Below are positions 23,804 to 34,986 of a stretch of 64,000 nucleotides of DNA, one piece after another. How positions within the stretch are numbered: position 1 is the stretch's first letter; every line of letters starts with the position of its first letter. A program made the position numbers and the translations under genes. Source of the DNA: Saprolegnia diclina VS20 (Eukaryota; Oomycota; Saprolegniomycetes; Saprolegniales; Saprolegniaceae); contig NW_008246082.1 of NCBI RefSeq assembly GCF_000281045.1, forward strand, positions 506,971 to 570,970, read 5' to 3'. Below the pieces are notes generated by a model. That model did no database searches. It saw only the letters and a list, made by a program, of their open reading frames with translations, and was not told the origin of the DNA.

Positions 23804-25002
23804 TCACGCTTGGTCGCGTTTCCGCTTCTGCTGCTGCGGCCGCGTCGGTTGGGGCGCCGCTGCAATGGCATCGACAATGGCTTGCTCGACAGCAGAGTAC
23901 TCGGACGCGTCGTCGCGCGCCAAGTTCATGGGCTCTTTGAGTCCCACGTTGGGGTTGCACATGAAGCGCACCTACAGGCAATGAGGCGAGTTCGTCGTAT
24001 GGAGCTCTACCTCGTGGCCGCAATTTTTGCTGCGCGCATGCATCAGAAAAGGGTGTGTCAGCATGACGTCGCCGGCATTGCCTTGTGTCTACATCAATGC
24101 GTCTCTCTCTACACACCCAACGCAAGACACGATATCGCACCTCGACGTACTCGTCCTTGTGGCGGGCGACCCACGGCTTGGCCGTCGCGCTGACCTTGCC
24201 GCCTGCCGTAAATACATGATGAGCGAATGCAATGGTGGTCGCTGGCTCAGATGTACCTCGCATGCCGTTGGGCCCGACTTTGCTGAGAATCTGGGCCACG
24301 TGCTGGTGGGAGCGAGGGCTCAGGGCCTACGCTGCGCATGAGTCGCCGAGGAGGATCAAGCACACGTACCGTGCCACCATCGCCTGGGCCAATGTCGTTG
24401 AAGAGGAAGATTGGCAGCAGTCCCGACTCCTTGCTATCGACGTGGTGAACGTATCTACCCGAAGCGTCAAAACGTGCTGGCACAGTCGAGGCCCTAGCAC
24501 CTCGCGCCGTCCACGTGCCAGTGCCCCGCGGGTGCCCACGGCAACATCGCATGCCCCGGGAACGTGAGCACCCACCTAGACGCTCGTTGCGTAGAGCCAA
24601 TAGATTCCAATAACGGCGTCGACGTACCAGCCGCAGGTGAGGTCGGCCGGGTTCCACCTGTCCTTGCCGCAGAGCTGGTCCATGGCTCGCTTCAAGCGAG
24701 GCGTAAGCACGCCTGCCCATGGCCCGCCCGTATCTTCGTTGTAGGACTCTACCAAGATGGCATGAGCGGCTGCAACACAAAAGCGGCGCAGGGACGACAC
24801 CAGAGATCCAATGCTTCTCGGGCCACGAGAGCGAGTTGTGGCGGTCGATGCCATCGGCGGCGATGCGCTCCCAGAGGAACTCGCGGCAGGCGGCCGCTGT
24901 CTCGCACGAGAAGGCGTTCTTGAGCAAGACGTAGCCGTGCTCGACAAAGTGAAGGACTTGCTCCGGCGTCAAGCCGATCTCGTCGACGTCTGCGTCGACC
25001 AT
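23804..25002 (-). CDS. Phytanoyl-CoA dioxygenase (PhyH) family protein
   Basis: The protein starts at ATG 25002 with MVDADVDEIGLTPEQVLHF, followed by EHGYVLLKNAFS, the usual PhyH opening. Later exons give ILVESYNEDTGGPWAGVL, GHWHVDG with the iron-binding His-x-Asp, GLLPIFLFNDIGPGDGGT, and GDVMLTHPFLMHARS with the distal iron His. The end is VRFMCNPNVGLKEPMNL and a Gln/Lys-rich tail, with the stop at 23804. Family members are Fe(II)/2-oxoglutarate oxygenases that hydroxylate lipids or other small molecules; the substrate cannot be read from sequence. Introns of 39-55 nt interrupt it. The tail stands only 55 bp from the NDUFS6 stop, a convergent arrangement. The 2-oxoglutarate-binding Arg is probably the one in HARS or VRF. 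Confidence 0.8.
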
Positions 25003-25040
25003 CGTTGCACCGTGTCAAGCTCGGTTGCCAATCCACCGCG

Positions 25041-25067
25041 ATTCGGATATACATAATCATCCGGATA
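25041..25067. promoter_or_regulatory. ATTCGGATA plus ATCCGGATA sites
   Basis: ATTCGGATA at 25041-25049 and ATCCGGATA at 25059-25067 lie 39-65 bp upstream of the PhyH start codon on the minus strand. Confidence 0.4.
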
Positions 25068-25396
25068 ACATACTAATTCCTGCCTCGACAATATCACACT
25101 ATATAAAGTACCACACCATCTTCCGCCAGGTCAAACAGCTAAGCCAAACCGTTTTGCCGATGGTCGCAGCAAGCTTACGTGTCGCTGTCTTGTGTTCCAC
25201 ACTACTACAATTGGTGCCAGCTTGCAACGACAAAGCCGCTACCCACGTCGATCCCGATACCTCATCTTACACTATTTTCATTCAAAGCTAGATCTTGCCG
25301 GTGCTCTGCCAATTATTTAAAACAGTAAGCTATGTATTTGTATGGAACAATAAATTTCATAATTAAATTGCTCCGGCCAGCGGCTCGCGCAGCAGC
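25068..25396. other. Promoter region of the ZIP transporter gene
   Basis: No gene is seen here. It is AT-rich and holds a TATATAAAG sequence at 25100-25108, possibly a TATA-like element, although it is almost 300 bp before the ZIP start codon. Confidence 0.35.
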
Positions 25397-26403
25397 ATGG
25401 ACGGCCTCGCGCTCTTCAAGCTCGTCTCGCTCGTGAGCATTTGGGTCGTCGGCTTCGTCGGCGGCGTCCTGCCCTTCTTCATCCGCCAGCACAACCGCGT
25501 GCTCATGAGCCAGCTCAATTGCATGAGCGGTGGCGTCTTCCTCGCCGGCGGCTTCATGCATCTGCTCCATGCGGCGATCGAGAACCCCGGCCTCGTGCGT
25601 TGGTCGACGATGGACGAAGGCGCGTATGCGTTTCCGTATGCAGAGATGTTTTGCACGATCGGCTTCCTCGGCGTCTTGATCGTCGAGCAGCTCGCGCACG
25701 CGCTGCAGGCGCAAGGCCATGCCCATGTCGAGCCCGACACGACGAGCGAGGACAGCGACGATCACAAGATGGACAGCGCGCCGTTCCTCGAGCAAGTCGA
25801 GGCAGCGACGCCACCTGTGGCCAAGAAAGGCCGGAAAAAGTCCCACGACGGCCACATTGCGTTCGACAAGTACGATCGTCGCCACCCCTTGAAGCTCATG
25901 TGGTGTAGGAACGCATCAGGCACCGTGGCCTTTGTGCTCTTTGTCGCTCTCTCGTTCCACTCAGTGCTCGAAGGCCTCGGCATCGGCGCCCAGTCGCAGC
26001 CAGCGTGGGGCGTCTTCCTCGCGATCATCATCCACAAAGGCCTCGCCGCCTTTGCGCTCGGCACGGGCATGCTCAAGAGCCAAATGAATAAGACCAAGTT
26101 TCTCAGCTACATGCTGCTCTTCTCCCTCATGAGCATCTTTGGCATCATCATCGGCTGGGCCGTGAACGCGGCCGAGTCATCCGAAGACGTACGTTCCTCC
26201 GTCATATCCCTCTTCCAGCTCACTCTGTCTTCTAGTCGGCGGCCGCGGGGATCTGCCTCGCACTGGCGTCTGGGACGTTCATCTACGTGGCCGTCATGGA
26301 GATCATTCCGCAAGAGTTTTCGCACGGCAAGTCGAGCCTCAAGAAGACACTGCTGCTCTGCGCTGGGTACGCCGTCTTTGGCGCGATCGCCAAGTGGTCG
26401 TAG
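25397..26403 (+). CDS. ZIP family zinc/metal transporter
   Basis: This two-exon gene encodes a membrane protein with about eight predicted transmembrane helices, which imports Zn2+ or related divalent metals into the cytoplasm. The first helices are VSIWVVGFVGGVLPFFI, then GGVFLAGGFMHLLHA. A long acidic, His-containing cytoplasmic loop follows (about 25710-25890), typical of ZIPs. The metal site is visible: SFHSVLEGLGIG in helix 4 and IIIHKGLAAFALG in helix 5. The intron is 26189-26235 (47 nt). The second exon gives the last two helices (ICLALASGTFIYVAVMEIIP and the C-terminal one) and ends at TAG 26401-26403. Which membrane it sits in cannot be told. Confidence 0.9.
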
Positions 26404-26511
26404 TCGCGTAGTACATACCAAACATACTGTATTCTTCCACTGCGCCGGACTCACGCCAACCAGACACACTGACAAACACGCGGCATCTAAGCTAAGGTAG
26501 TCGTCGTCGGG

Positions 26512-27993
26512 CTATCCGTCGAGGCGCAGGCTGTGCACCGCGTGGTCCAACCCGCTCTCGTCGTCGTCGCCATAATCGTCGCGGTGGTGGACGCGCTTGT
26601 GCTGGACCTTGAGCCGCTTGGAGCCAATCTGGAACCCATTCATGCTCGCAATCGCAGCATCTGCAGCCTGCACCGAGTCGTAGCTCACAAAGCCTAGCAT
26701 CTCGTGAGCGGAACATGCAACGACGAACGTCGACGTACCGAAGCCCTTGCTCTCGCCCGTGTTCTTGTCCATAAAGACCTTGGCGCTAATGACCGTGCCA
26801 AAGGGAGCAAACGCCGTCGCGAGATCGGCATCCGTCAAGTCGTGCGGCAAGTGGTAGATGAAGAGGTTGGCACCGGCAGGGCCTTCCAACTGGGTCGCGG
26901 CGCGGGCGCCCGACGACGCCGCTGCGACGGCTGCGACCGACGACGGCACGGCGCTGGCCAGAGCGTCCAGTGGGAACGGCGGCGCCGCGCCAGTGGGAAA
27001 CGACGGGTAGCCGGTCGCCGCGGCGAACGCATACGGGTTGTAATACATGAACGCCGCGGGGTTGGCGGCTGGCGACGGCGATGCGCCTGGCGACGACTGG
27101 CCAGCGAGGGCTTGAGCGCCAAAAGCTTGCATCTGCTGCATGTACTGCTGCTGAATTTGCTGCAGCTGCGGAAACGGGATCGTGCCGCCGGGCGGAAGCT
27201 GCCAGTACGCGGCAGCGGCCGTCGCGGCTTGGTTGCGCGCGCGCTGAATGCGTTGACGGCGGCTGTCAGCAAATTTGACGACCAGCGGCGCCGTACCACG
27301 TTCCTATTCACGTTCGCACGTTAGCGACAAGGAAGAGAGAATACGACTACGGATACCATCGTGTACGTGCCGTTGTAGGCATCAATGGCCGCTGAGGCTG
27401 CGTGACGGTCCTTGTACTTGAGGAACGCACATCCCTTGCTCTGGCCCGTCGCCGGGTGGCGCAAGATGTAGATTTCTTCAATGGGACCGTGCGAGGCAAA
27501 CACTTCACGGATGCTCGACTCGTCCGCGTGCTTTGGGATCATCCCAATAAATAGTTTGTGCTCTTGGGACGCTACGCCAGGTCAACGCATGAGTACATCC
27601 GCGATGCTTGGCAGGATGCATACCTCCCGCTTGGCCTTCGGCCGGTCGGACTTGCAGCGGGTTGGACGAGAGGGGCAGCGTCACTTGGTTGTGCAGCGTC
27701 TCGATCGCCGCCTCGGCCGCGTCGCGCGAGCAAAAGGTCACAAAGGCGCAGCCGCGGTGCGTGCCACTGACCTTGTCGCGGATGATGACAATGTCGTAGA
27801 GCGGGCCAAAGGCCTCGAGGATCGGGCGGAGGTCCGCCTCTTCCATGTTGCGCGGGACTTGGCCGACAAAGAGCTTGACAGCGTCCGGCGGCTGCGAGTG
27901 GCCATGGTGGTTTCCGTAGTCCTCGACGTCCTGGTCGTCGTACTCGGCGCTGTAGCCGCCGGGCGACGCGTAGCTGTGCATCGCGTCGGTCAT
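26512..27993 (-). CDS. CELF/Bruno-type RNA-binding protein with three RRMs
   Basis: Two adjacent RRMs lie near the N-terminus and a third at the C-terminus, split by a long low-complexity linker; this is the CELF/Bruno layout. RRM1 has [19 protein letters not shown] and [11 protein letters not shown]2 has [20 protein letters not shown] and KGCAFLKY. The linker (about 27250-26900) is rich in Gln and Ala, with [16 protein letters not shown] and [16 protein letters not shown]3 has [20 protein letters not shown], then [19 protein letters not shown] and KRLKVQHKR. Four short introns are needed. The usual start is the ATG at 27993. Family members regulate alternative splicing, mRNA stability and translation by binding GU-rich elements. 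The stop at 26512 is 109 bp from the ZIP stop. Confidence 0.88.
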
Positions 27994-28829
27994 CTTTGGG
28001 GCCACACGAGGGGAAGCAAATGACTAGTTTGCTCCTCGTGAGACTTGATAATTTTCACCGGGCGCCCCGCGCTCTGAAACCGCTGGGCCACCGGCCATCG
28101 AGTCTCGCAGGTTCTTCCGTCCCACGCTGGCCACTCGTACGCGCGTACATTCCGTACATTGGCGCAGAGACGCAATGTACGGGGCGTTATCACCGCCTTG
28201 TGCGGGTGCCACGTCAGCACGTCAACTCTACCAGCCGTGCACCGCGAATCGTGGGCATTACTGGCGGCGTTGGAGCTCGGACAAGACACTGCGGATACTA
28301 CGCTGCACTCTTCGTACCGCCGCCCACCCGCTGAGTGACACCAAATATTGCCCACCAACCTACGTTGGCGAAGTCGAGCCGATGCGACTGCTGCACGGTT
28401 GGCATACTAAAAGCTAGTAGACCCGTCCCACACGCTACGTTCCCAGCCATTCACGTCGTACCTCGTATGCAGTGGACGTCAACGTTGGGTTCTGCAGTAT
28501 CTTGTGTGCTGCGCTGCAGGGGACAAAATAGCCAACTGGCTGCGTTGGCGCCGCCAGATACCGTTGAAACGCGCTTCCAGACGCAATGAGAAGACCAGTG
28601 CACCGGTGGTTTCGCAATGTACGGTGGCCGTACAAAGCGTCGTGTACGACGTGGCGCCTGTCCAAAGATTGCGCCGATCGATGCCCGAGGTAGCGACACC
28701 GCTGGTCGAGGATACCAGCACGCGATCTCGCTCTAGTCGCACCGATCCCTTATTGAGCACCACGGCAGTGTCAACCAGCGAGCGTTCGAGCCTGTGCTCC
28801 CGTCGGCCAACTTTGTTCGGTAGATCTTA
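27994..28829. other. Intergenic region
   Basis: I see no gene here. It separates the minus-strand CELF-type gene from the plus-strand coiled-coil gene, so both promoters should lie in it. The short open frames have no domain, and none is supported by splice sites. Confidence 0.4.
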
Positions 28830-30304
28830 TTGCATGCAATGCATACATGCGCGCCACGCTGCGTGCCTAGTCAACGGTCGTCGAACCCGCGCGCTGACGC
28901 GGTGCCCGCCAAGAAACCACCTAAGTCGCCGACACCACATCACGGATCCCTTTCCATCCCGCTGCCTCGAACGCCACGGCCCAAGACCCAGTCGACGACG
29001 GCCATGTACATTATGCTGTCCGAGCAAAGGCGAGTTTCCATGCGACTACATAGCCCCCTCTTGCACGCTCCTTGGGACGCACCACGAGTGGCCTCCCCCA
29101 TTTCCAAGCGCAAGCACCGGCATGTGGACCGGCGCGTGCACGCCGTCGCAGTGAGTGCCGTGACGACTGAAGCTCGTCTCAGCGCCCTCCGCGTAGATTG
29201 CGCAGGTCGCGTCCCCCGAGAACAATCCTTCTTTCGGCCCGTTGGCGCTCGACGAATGGCTCGCCACGTACGAGTTTGATGTGCTGCAGTACGACTCGAT
29301 CGGTGCCTTTGTCGAGGTACGACTAGCAACCTCCTCGTAACTGACCGCTGCACCGTCGAGCAGATCAAGCTCAAGGAGGCGCTCGTGCTCTCGAGCAAGT
29401 TTGCGACACCCATGAACCGATTCCGGGCCGCGGTGCGCCACGCTCGTCGTCCAGCAAAGCACTCCTAACGTGAAGACGTAGGTGGTGTGTAGCCTCGTCG
29501 AGCGGGTTGCTTTGGCGCTCGCGAATGCCGAGAGCTGCCGACGCTATGCACCCACGATCTTGCGTCTCGTCGACGAGCTCCGGAGCCTTATTTTCATCAA
29601 CGACGACGACGAATGCGAGACCCGTGTGAGCCACAGCGGACACCTGCCGCACCCGCGCACGCTGAGCTTCTTTCTCGCCAAGGCCCCGTACTTTACGCAG
29701 CTGCGCCTTGAAGTCACCAAGGTACTCGCATTGATCTGCGGTTCGCTTTGGATAATGCTGTGGGATTTAGAAAGACGCCGAGTTTCGGAAACACCAAGCC
29801 GTCTTGCGCAAGCTCATCCAGTCGACGTTCCAAAACGTCGGGTCCGTCTTCCAAGCGTGGAAGATGCACACGCGCACCAAGAAGGAAGATCGGCTGGCGA
29901 AAAAAGCAACCGAAATCACAGGTGAATAAGCACGTACCTCCGTGCTTCAAGCTGCATACTCTAGGCCGAGTGCTTGCGAAGCGCGGGCAGGCGCGGATCG
30001 CCTTTGTCTCGTGGGCACGCTACGTCATGGCGGTGCGGTTAGAGAAGATGCGGCTAAAAGGTATCGCCGTTTTCGCAAGGACCGATGACTCGAGTGCTCG
30101 CGTAGAAGCCCACTTATTGCGCGAACACTCCCAACTTGTGCTTGATTTGCGCAAGCAGCTCAGCCACGCCCACGACACCATCGCCGTCCTTCGCGCAGAG
30201 GTGCACGACCTTCAAGTACGTCCTCGCCATGTCCTTGTAGCAACACAAAGTCTTTTTCATAGCCAGAGGCGCTCTTGCTCGAGCCAGACGCCACGTTAGA
30301 CTAA
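28830..30304 (+). CDS. Coiled-coil protein with Sfi1-like Trp helices
   Basis: The start is uncertain (near 28830). The first exon is Lys/Pro-rich (AVPAKKPPKSPTPHHG). A spliced chain then gives NPSFGPLALDEWLATYEFDV, VERVALALANAESC, LSFFLAKAPYFTQLRLEV and LIQSTFQNVGSVFQAWKMH. Two helices resemble Sfi1/centrin-binding repeats (VFQAWKMHTRTKKEDRLAKK and AFVSWARYVMAVRLEK), with a Trp inside a basic amphipathic helix. A C-terminal coiled coil follows (LREHSQLVLDLRKQL). The last exon ends LLLEPDATLD and stops at 30304. A basal-body or cilium protein is a plausible inference in a zoospore-forming organism. The gene ends 15 bp before the stop of its convergent neighbour. Confidence 0.6.
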
Positions 30305-30319
30305 TCACTACAAATCGAG

Positions 30320-32232
30320 TTATGGCGACGACGACTCGGACGGCGCGAGTGGAAGCTCGTCAAAGAAGGCACGCGCAATCGCTGCTTCTGCGTCGCGCAT
30401 CACGGGGCGCAGCGGTGGCATTGTCCGCTGTAGGACGTTCAGAAACGACGGCACCGGGTGGCGACTGGTCGTCGTCATCTCGGGAAGCGGAACCGGGCGT
30501 CGGCGTGGACCTAGAAGTGACGGCGTCTCCATGAAGGGCATGGACGTTTCAATGCCAGGCGAGAGCAGCGACCGCTGCAGCGACGCTTGCATGCGCTCTG
30601 TGAGCTCGCGCCATCGCGCCTCAGACTCGACCAGATCTAGTTGTGCATGTGAAGCGACGGCTCACCGCGGGGAGCGCCACCTGGGTGGTCGAAAAGTGAC
30701 GGCGGCATTGGTGGCGGCGCCAAGATCGCGTGGATGTGGACATCAAAGTTGCGGCGTGGCGCTTGTGGCTCGACAAGCGGGGTGCTCACAGCCTACACAC
30801 GCCATACACAAGATATCACGCCCGTGCAAAGCGCCCATACCTACAATGAGCTCTCGGAACGTCGAGTCGTACGACGTGGGGCCCCGGCGCGACGCGCTGC
30901 GAGGCGAACCGTACGCTACAACGCTTGAACTTCAACTTCACGCCGGCGGAACGTTCTGTAATACCGTCGTTGCTGACGTGGTGGGGCGTTGTGAGGCTTT
31001 CGATATGCGTGGCGGCGTCGACGAGGACGCGGCCGACACGGTCAAAGAGGGAGCCAACCACGTCCGCGGCTTCTGTGAGTGCAGGCGTCGCGTCGGGCTC
31101 GTCACAGAGCGTAGCAAGTTGATCGACGTACGGTAGCATGTCTCGAAGCGCATCGCGGATCTGCGGCACAAGCGAGCGGGCGGTCGGCGGTGGAGTCGAC
31201 CGCGCCGAGCGCACAATAGGCGTCGGGCTCAAGAAGGGCGACCCTGTCGGATGCAGCGTCCGAGTCCGGAAGGCAGCGAGGCGCGGCGAGATCTTCTCGA
31301 TCCACTCGTCCCAGCGCGTCGGCCACCCGTGGTAGTGTACGCGGACGTGTGTCGCACTGAGCTCCAGTACCGTGCCTTCAAGCCATTGGTTGACTGTGTC
31401 CTTGACATCGAGCCATTGACCGACGTAAAAGAGGCGGCGTGCACGCAATGTGGCACCCCGCTCCGCACTCGTGGTCTCGGTGGGCGTCGCCGACGTCACT
31501 GTCGACAACAGAGTGCGGAGCGTTAACAGTCCTTGCTCAATGTGCTCGAAAGGCTACGTGCAAATGTGCGCTGTGAAGAGCAGAAGGTACATTCGAGTAC
31601 ATACATCATGAACGACGGCTGGAGGTCTGGCTTCTGACTCGGGCTCAGATGTCAAATCCAAGGCCCTCTCGGCGTCGCTGGGCACCGGCGCGGTAGGTCG
31701 AGGTTGTCTGAAGTTGAGCGCGTCTGAGAGCAACGAGCCATCTTCGTCGAGGCCGAGCCGCCGGCGCATCGAGGCAAAGGCTGCCGCCGAGTCGAGACGC
31801 GACTGCCGAGGGCGCAGCTGCGGGCGCAAGACACTGCGCGCGGGAGGCAGAAGCGGCTCGGTCTCGGACGCGCTTGTACCGTCGGCGCTGTAGATCTGCT
31901 CGGGCTTGGCCACGAGATGTAGTGTATGCCCATCTTCCACGTTGTATGCGGCGAGCTGATCGGCGTCTTTCATGAGCTTGCCTGCGTGAGAGCTCAGGCG
32001 TTATCCGCGTTGTACAGGCACGGTGCGTACCTCGGTAGATGAGCCGCTGGCGGTGCTCGGGGACTTGCGTCGTCGTCCGCAGCATCTCCTTGAGCTCGCT
32101 CACCGCGATGGCGGGACGGACCTGCAGCGCAAAGCTGTGGTCATTGAGCGTCTTGATGCGAATCTCGATGCAACTCTCTTGGCGCGTCATGGCCATCGCA
32201 AGCACGTCGTCGATCGCTGCTGCGGCCTCCAT
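30320..32232 (-). CDS. Ubiquitin-like domain protein with C-terminal Tudor-knot/chromo-barrel-like module
   Basis: The start is ATG 32232. Exon 1 opens a ubiquitin-like fold: IEIRIKTLNDHSFALQV, VSELKEMLRTTTQVPEHRQR and LIYRG; the next exon adds the end of the fold (LMKDADQLAAYNVEDGHTLH, then LHLVAKPEQ). An intron of about 50 nt separates it from an acidic/Pro linker with an RSVLRPQLRPRQ segment. An intron at about 31556-31606 joins in phase to HIEQGLLTLRTLLS. The next exon encodes FYVGQWLDVKDTVNQWLEGT, then VRVHYHGWPTRWDEWIEK, which has the YxGWxxRxDEWI signature of Tudor-knot/chromo-barrel/MBT-like domains that bind histone or RNA ligands. The last exon is Pro/Arg-rich and ends with a stop at 30320. 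The first part resembles Ubl shuttle factors such as BAG6/Herp. The combination is unusual and its function unknown. Confidence 0.72.
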
Positions 32233-32442
32233 TCTGCCAACTGCCAAGTGAAACCCATGCTATGATGGGCAATCTTTGTATATTTTTAGCCAATCCACGC
32301 ATTCGATTTCTCGTCAATACACTATATTTCGCATACGTTCCGATTTACTGTACGTAAACTATCTTTAGAACGGCCAGAATGAGTTTCCAATAGTGTTTAT
32401 GCACTGAAATAGTGTCTTGATGGAGATTGCAACACGAGGAGA
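32233..32442. other. Divergent promoter region
   Basis: This is a short AT-rich spacer between the Ubl/Tudor-knot gene (minus) and the aminotransferase gene (plus), presumably carrying both promoters. I see no gene in it. Confidence 0.4.
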
Positions 32443-33371
32443 ATGACGCCCAAGGAGTTCCTCACAAGCTTTCGGATCGAGTCGGGCGGAGAGTACACGT
32501 GCCTCCGCATGCGCCATGGGCGTGTGTGCATGTGGCCGTTTCATCGCGCGCGGCTTGCACTGGACGCATCCCAAGGCGACGCGCTGCCCGCCGAGATCGT
32601 TCGTGCCGCCACGGACACCTTTGGCGAAGCTGCCAGCACCAAGGACCTCATGGTCACCATCGTGAACGTCAATGGGCGCCACCACATCCACGTATACGCC
32701 ATGCCAGGCTTGAGCTTTGTTGGTGGCGCAGACAACGGCGTGCCCCAAGTCAGTGCGGTTGACGTGCTCGTGCTGGGGCCTGCCCGCCGAAACCCGGGCG
32801 TCAAGCACGTCAGTTGGATCGACGAGCGCAAGTACCTCGAGGCTGCAGCGGCGGAGAAGGCGGCGGAGCTTGGCATCGGTAGCTTTGGTGAAGTGCTCTT
32901 GAGCCAACGCGACGCCGACACCCATCACCTCCTCGAAGGCCTCATCACCAACTTCTTTGTCCGTACGTGAGCGCACCTTTATCGTTCCGAGTTGACTTGC
33001 ATGGGCTAGTGCACAACGGCCGACTCTACACCGCTCGCGACGATGTCTTGCTTGGCAGCACGCGGGAGCTCGTGCTGCAAGCGTGCGAACGCCTTTGCAT
33101 TCCGGTCGTGCACGAGCCTCCCGTGCTGGAAGCGAGCGCGACGTGGGAGGCCGCTTTTGTTACGAGTAAAGATCACACTGCTGTAGTCTAGGATCCAAGC
33201 TCATGGTGGCATGGCATAGGTGTCGTGCGCATGATCGTGCCTGTGAAGACGCTTCGCCGCCAAGACACTGGCACGTGGCACACGTACAGCATTCGCACCG
33301 CTCCTGAGCGGCTGCACCAGCTGCGCTCTGCGATCTACGAGCTCTGCGATGCAGATGCCCGCGTCGGTTAA
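32443..33371 (+). CDS. Class IV PLP-dependent aminotransferase-like protein
   Basis: Three exons give one frame from ATG 32443 to the stop at 33371. Features typical of fold-type IV aminotransferases (branched-chain aminotransferase, aminodeoxychorismate lyase) are visible: an Arg-rich N-terminal strand (RMRHGRVCMWPFHRARL), the segment VKHVSWIDERKYLEA with the candidate Schiff-base lysine, EVLLSQRD, LLEGLITNFFV, and NGRLYTARDDVLLGSTRELV, the cofactor-phosphate loop. Two introns are needed: 32968-33014 (47 nt; a shorter 29-nt variant would also keep the frame) and about 33167-33222. The PLP lysine assignment rests on its place before the EGL motif. The substrate cannot be read. Confidence 0.78.
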
Positions 33372-33711
33372 ATCTGTAGCCAACGCTGCTGGCTCGTAGT
33401 AGTAGTAGTGTGTTGCACCTGGCGCTGCAGCATGCCTTTGCACGTTTCGACTAAAGAAACGCCAAGGGTGTTCATGGCGCTTCCTGCGAGATGTGTTCGC
33501 AATGGCCATCAGGTGGTGGATCTCTGCATGGGGCCAGCAAGATCGTCGCACGGCCTTGCACCAAGCTACTACTGCGGGACAAAGCCACGCGCTCGCAGGC
33601 CGAAGTGTTTTCGTAACACAGCGCAAAGACGCGACATACAAACCTCGGGATAAAAACTGCATTCTAATATTGCCATTTGCTTCAAAATAATTAAAATAAA
33701 ATAATACGTGC
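33372..33711. other. Convergent 3' flanks
   Basis: No gene is seen. It separates the aminotransferase stop (plus) from the KIX-LRR stop (minus) and is AT-rich towards 33,700. Confidence 0.45.
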
Positions 33712-34986
33712 TCACGCCGCACGCTGGAGTTGCTGGAGCACGGACGCGTCAATGTTCATTTCCCGCAGCGGCAATCGCTCGGGCGACGACCGAATCGCCT
33801 TGAGAAGACACTTGGCGCCGGCAGCTCCAATCGAGTTGTTGCGCAAGTGCAGCACCTGCAGCGACGAGAAGCCACCCGACTTGAAGACGGCGGCGAGCGC
33901 ACCCGCGCCCTTGTCCTGGATGACGTTCTGGCCGAGGTCAATCGTGGTGATGGTGCCGCCACGGCGCGAGAAGGCCCACGCGAGCGCCAAGACGCCCGCA
34001 TCGCCAATCTGGTTGCCCACCAGCGAGAGCGTGTCGAGCTTGCTCGAGGCGTTGGCCAGCCAGAGGCTCATGGCCGTTGCGCCGGCATCGCCGAGCGCGT
34101 TGCCCTTGCAGTGAAGCTGCGTCAAGTTCGGGCACGCACCGCTGGTAAACGCGTCAAAGAGCGAGTTGAACGGGTGCTGCAGCGTCGGCGCCAGCGACGG
34201 GAAGATGCCCGACAACGTGAGCGACTTGACACTGCGGCATCCGCCGCCACTGAGAAACGAAGCGAACGCGTGGCAGATCGCGGTCGACGCCGACAAGTTG
34301 TTGACCGACGCAGGCTGGATCGTAAGCACTTCAACACTCGTAAAGCCTGGAAGGAACGGGCGCTGGCCCGAGAGCATCTCGCCGAGTGTGTCCATCGACA
34401 GCGTCAGCGTCAAGCGCTCCTGCTCCGTGCAAATCGGAGTACACAGAAGCGACATGGGGATGACGCCGTTGAAGCGAGGCACGGGCGTCGGGCTCAGCTT
34501 GGCCTTTGTCCGGCGCGAGTACGAGCGCGAGAGGCTCTTCTGAACGAGCACGCCGCCTTGGATCGGCACCGGCGACGACTGTTCGTCCGACGAATAGCCT
34601 TCGCGCGGGCTGGCCTCGCCGTCGTTGGCGTACGTCATGTGGTGCGGGCGCTTGCGCGACTCGTCGACGACGACGTCAGCCGGGCGCTTCTTCGCGAGCG
34701 TGTCGCAAATCTCGAGCGCGCTCGCATGGACGCGCTTGGGCAGCGTGCAAAGGTCCTGGTACTCGGCGCAGGAGCCCGCGAGCTGCACCAACCGGTTGTC
34801 GATGCGGGCGGCGACCTTTTGCAGGTGGCCGGTCGAGGCGGCCGACGCGCGGCTGCGTTGCTGGAGGAGCTGGACGATCCGCGTGCGGATTTCGCGCCGC
34901 AGCGGGATCGGAATAGCGATCGTCGAGACGGGCGCCGAGGCGTGGGAGACAGGCGTCCACGCCGGTGCGGCCTGTGATGTCATCAT
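33712..34986 (-). CDS. KIX-like domain and leucine-rich repeat protein
   Basis: This is a single-exon gene of about 425 residues, starting at ATG 34986. The N-terminal segment IPIPLRREIRTRIVQLLQQR, with VAARIDNRLVQLAGSCAEYQ, has the helix pattern and Ser/Ala-x-x-EY signature of KIX-type domains, which bind activation domains of transcription factors. A Lys/Pro-rich nuclear-type linker follows (KKRPADVVVDESRKRPHH). The C-terminal half is ribonuclease-inhibitor-like LRRs: FTSVEVLTIQPASVNNLSAS, VKSLTLSGIF, LTQLHCKGNALGDAGA, LDTLSLVGNQIGDAGVLAL, ITTIDLGQNVIQDKGAGAL and LQVLHLRNNSIGAAGAKCLL. A role in transcription is a fair inference. Its upstream region has several CCAAT boxes. Confidence 0.78.
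   Translation of the reverse strand: MMTSQAAPAWTPVSHASAPVSTIAIPIPLRREIRTRIVQLLQQRSRASAASTGHLQKVAARIDNRLVQLAGSCAEYQDLCTLPKRVHASALEICDTLAKKRPADVVVDESRKRPHHMTYANDGEASPREGYSSDEQSSPVPIQGGVLVQKSLSRSYSRRTKAKLSPTPVPRFNGVIPMSLLCTPICTEQERLTLTLSMDTLGEMLSGQRPFLPGFTSVEVLTIQPASVNNLSASTAICHAFASFLSGGGCRSVKSLTLSGIFPSLAPTLQHPFNSLFDAFTSGACPNLTQLHCKGNALGDAGATAMSLWLANASSKLDTLSLVGNQIGDAGVLALAWAFSRRGGTITTIDLGQNVIQDKGAGALAAVFKSGGFSSLQVLHLRNNSIGAAGAKCLLKAIRSSPERLPLREMNIDASVLQQLQRAA

Noticed and set aside
32968-32996. 29-nt intron in the aminotransferase gene
   Set aside because: A TAG acceptor further on gives a 47-nt intron and a better match to the family at the junction.
33730-34977. 415-codon plus-strand frame over the KIX-LRR gene
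   Set aside because: Antisense to LRR-coding sequence, Arg/Ala-rich, with no domain.
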